A stretch of 13,505 nt of DNA from contig JBIKNH010000119.1 in the NCBI GenBank assembly GCA_044358815.1, forward strand, positions 1 to 13,505, in the 5' to 3' direction. This DNA is from JBAXSK01 sp044358815 (GTDB lineage: Bacteria > Cyanobacteriota > Cyanobacteriia > Pseudanabaenales > Pseudanabaenaceae). Below the pieces are notes generated by a model. It did not search any database and was not told where the DNA came from. It worked only from the letters and a program-made list of their open reading frames with translations. Shown piece after piece: positions 13,103-13,505 of the stretch. The first letter of the stretch is position 1, and each line of letters starts with the position of its first letter. A program made the translations under genes and the position numbers.

Positions 13103-13505
13103 CTATAGTTCCCAAAATTTTTCGCCTTGACTATGGATAAATTTTTGGAGGAAGTCTGGCAGTAGGTATGGCAAACAGTACCAATCCGAGCGATGGTCAA
13201 TTGGCAGAGCAATAATTAACTGTCCAAAGTCATCGGAATCTGGATCGCATTTTACAACCAGCAAATCAGAGTCACCAAGAAACTCGCCAATAACTAGATC
13301 GCCATCTTGAAACTCATGAGACTTTTGCTCTAAAGTCCTGCGTCTTTCAAGAACTTTTTGAGGAGACCAAATAATCAATCCAGATTGTCCGTAAGTTTTA
13401 TCTTCAAAAAGACGCAATCCACTACACTTTTGCCATAGCTCTCGGAGATCATCCGGTAAAGAGATATGTAGCCTGGTTTCTAGATCTGTTACAGATTTTG
13501 TAAGC
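13103..13505 (-). CDS. SMI1/KNR4 (SUKH) family protein, 5' end outside the window
   Basis: The visible 133 residues fit the SMI1/KNR4 (SUKH) fold: an N-terminal helix segment ISLPDDLRELWQKCSGLRLF, then IIWSP, then GDLVIGEFLGDSDLLVV, then the acidic loop DPDSDDFGQLIIAL and a C-terminal helix LPDFLQKFI. SUKH proteins are small binding domains, found in bacteria as immunity proteins against polymorphic toxins and also as stand-alone proteins of unknown role. A TTG at 13415-13417 could be called as a start, giving 104 residues. However, the frame is open beyond it to the window edge and encodes conserved SUKH sequence, so the true start lies past 13505. No toxin gene is visible in the window; its upstream neighbour is unseen. 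It is convergent with ldpA. Confidence 0.75.
   Translation of the reverse strand, partial: LTKSVTDLETRLHISLPDDLRELWQKCSGLRLFEDKTYGQSGLIIWSPQKVLERRRTLEQKSHEFQDGDLVIGEFLGDSDLLVVKCDPDSDDFGQLIIALPIDHRSDWYCLPYLLPDFLQKFIHSQGEKFWEL

Noticed and set aside
13057..13114. Terminator hairpin between ldpA and the SUKH gene (TGGGAA...TAGG with CCTATAGTTCCCA)
   Set aside because: The arms pair only with gaps, enclose about 40 nt and overlap the SUKH stop codon; too weak to call.

Overview
The window is cyanobacterial chromosome. The two clearest markers are chlM (Mg-protoporphyrin IX methyltransferase of chlorophyll synthesis) and ldpA (the iron-sulfur light/redox input protein of the cyanobacterial circadian clock). 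Base composition is moderately AT-rich, Shine-Dalgarno sequences are mostly absent, and intergenic regions carry GATCCCCC...GGGGGATC palindromic repeats of a type common in cyanobacteria. The genus cannot be fixed from sequence reading alone.

Layout, left to right. (1) At 27-3539, two plus-strand metabolic genes, bioD (biotin synthesis) and a GH94-family disaccharide phosphorylase, are bracketed by two copies of a palindromic repeat. (2) At 3554-9813 are three widely spaced minus-strand signalling genes, read in the order 9813 to 3554. They are a zinc-ribbon PP2C phosphatase, an FHA/zinc-ribbon Ser/Thr kinase, and an 897-residue membrane protein. That protein joins a LivJ-type periplasmic binding domain to a pentameric ligand-gated ion channel (Cys-loop receptor family). 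(3) At 10074-11820, on the minus strand, are chlM and an inositol-monophosphatase/CysQ-like phosphatase. (4) At 11869-13047, ldpA is on the plus strand and divergent from the phosphatase gene across only 48 bp. (5) At 13103-13505 is a minus-strand SMI1/KNR4 (SUKH) gene whose 5' end lies outside the window.

The most notable object is the receptor-channel fusion at 3554-6247. A solute-binding Venus-flytrap domain sits on a Cys-loop-type channel in one polypeptide, and the binding domain is interrupted by a Pro/Glu/Lys-rich insertion of about 130 residues containing 12-bp tandem repeats. The PP2C protein upstream has an analogous low-complexity insertion inside its catalytic domain, also with 12-bp repeats. 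The co-oriented phosphatase, kinase and channel genes suggest, but do not prove, a signalling module in which extracellular ligand sensing, ion flux and Ser/Thr phosphorylation are linked. The long intergenic regions between them (391 and 490 bp) hold hairpins, an AT-rich 11-12-bp array and 11-bp-spaced direct repeats, so the genes are probably regulated separately rather than as one tight operon.

I found no rRNA, tRNA, CRISPR array, transposase or phage gene.
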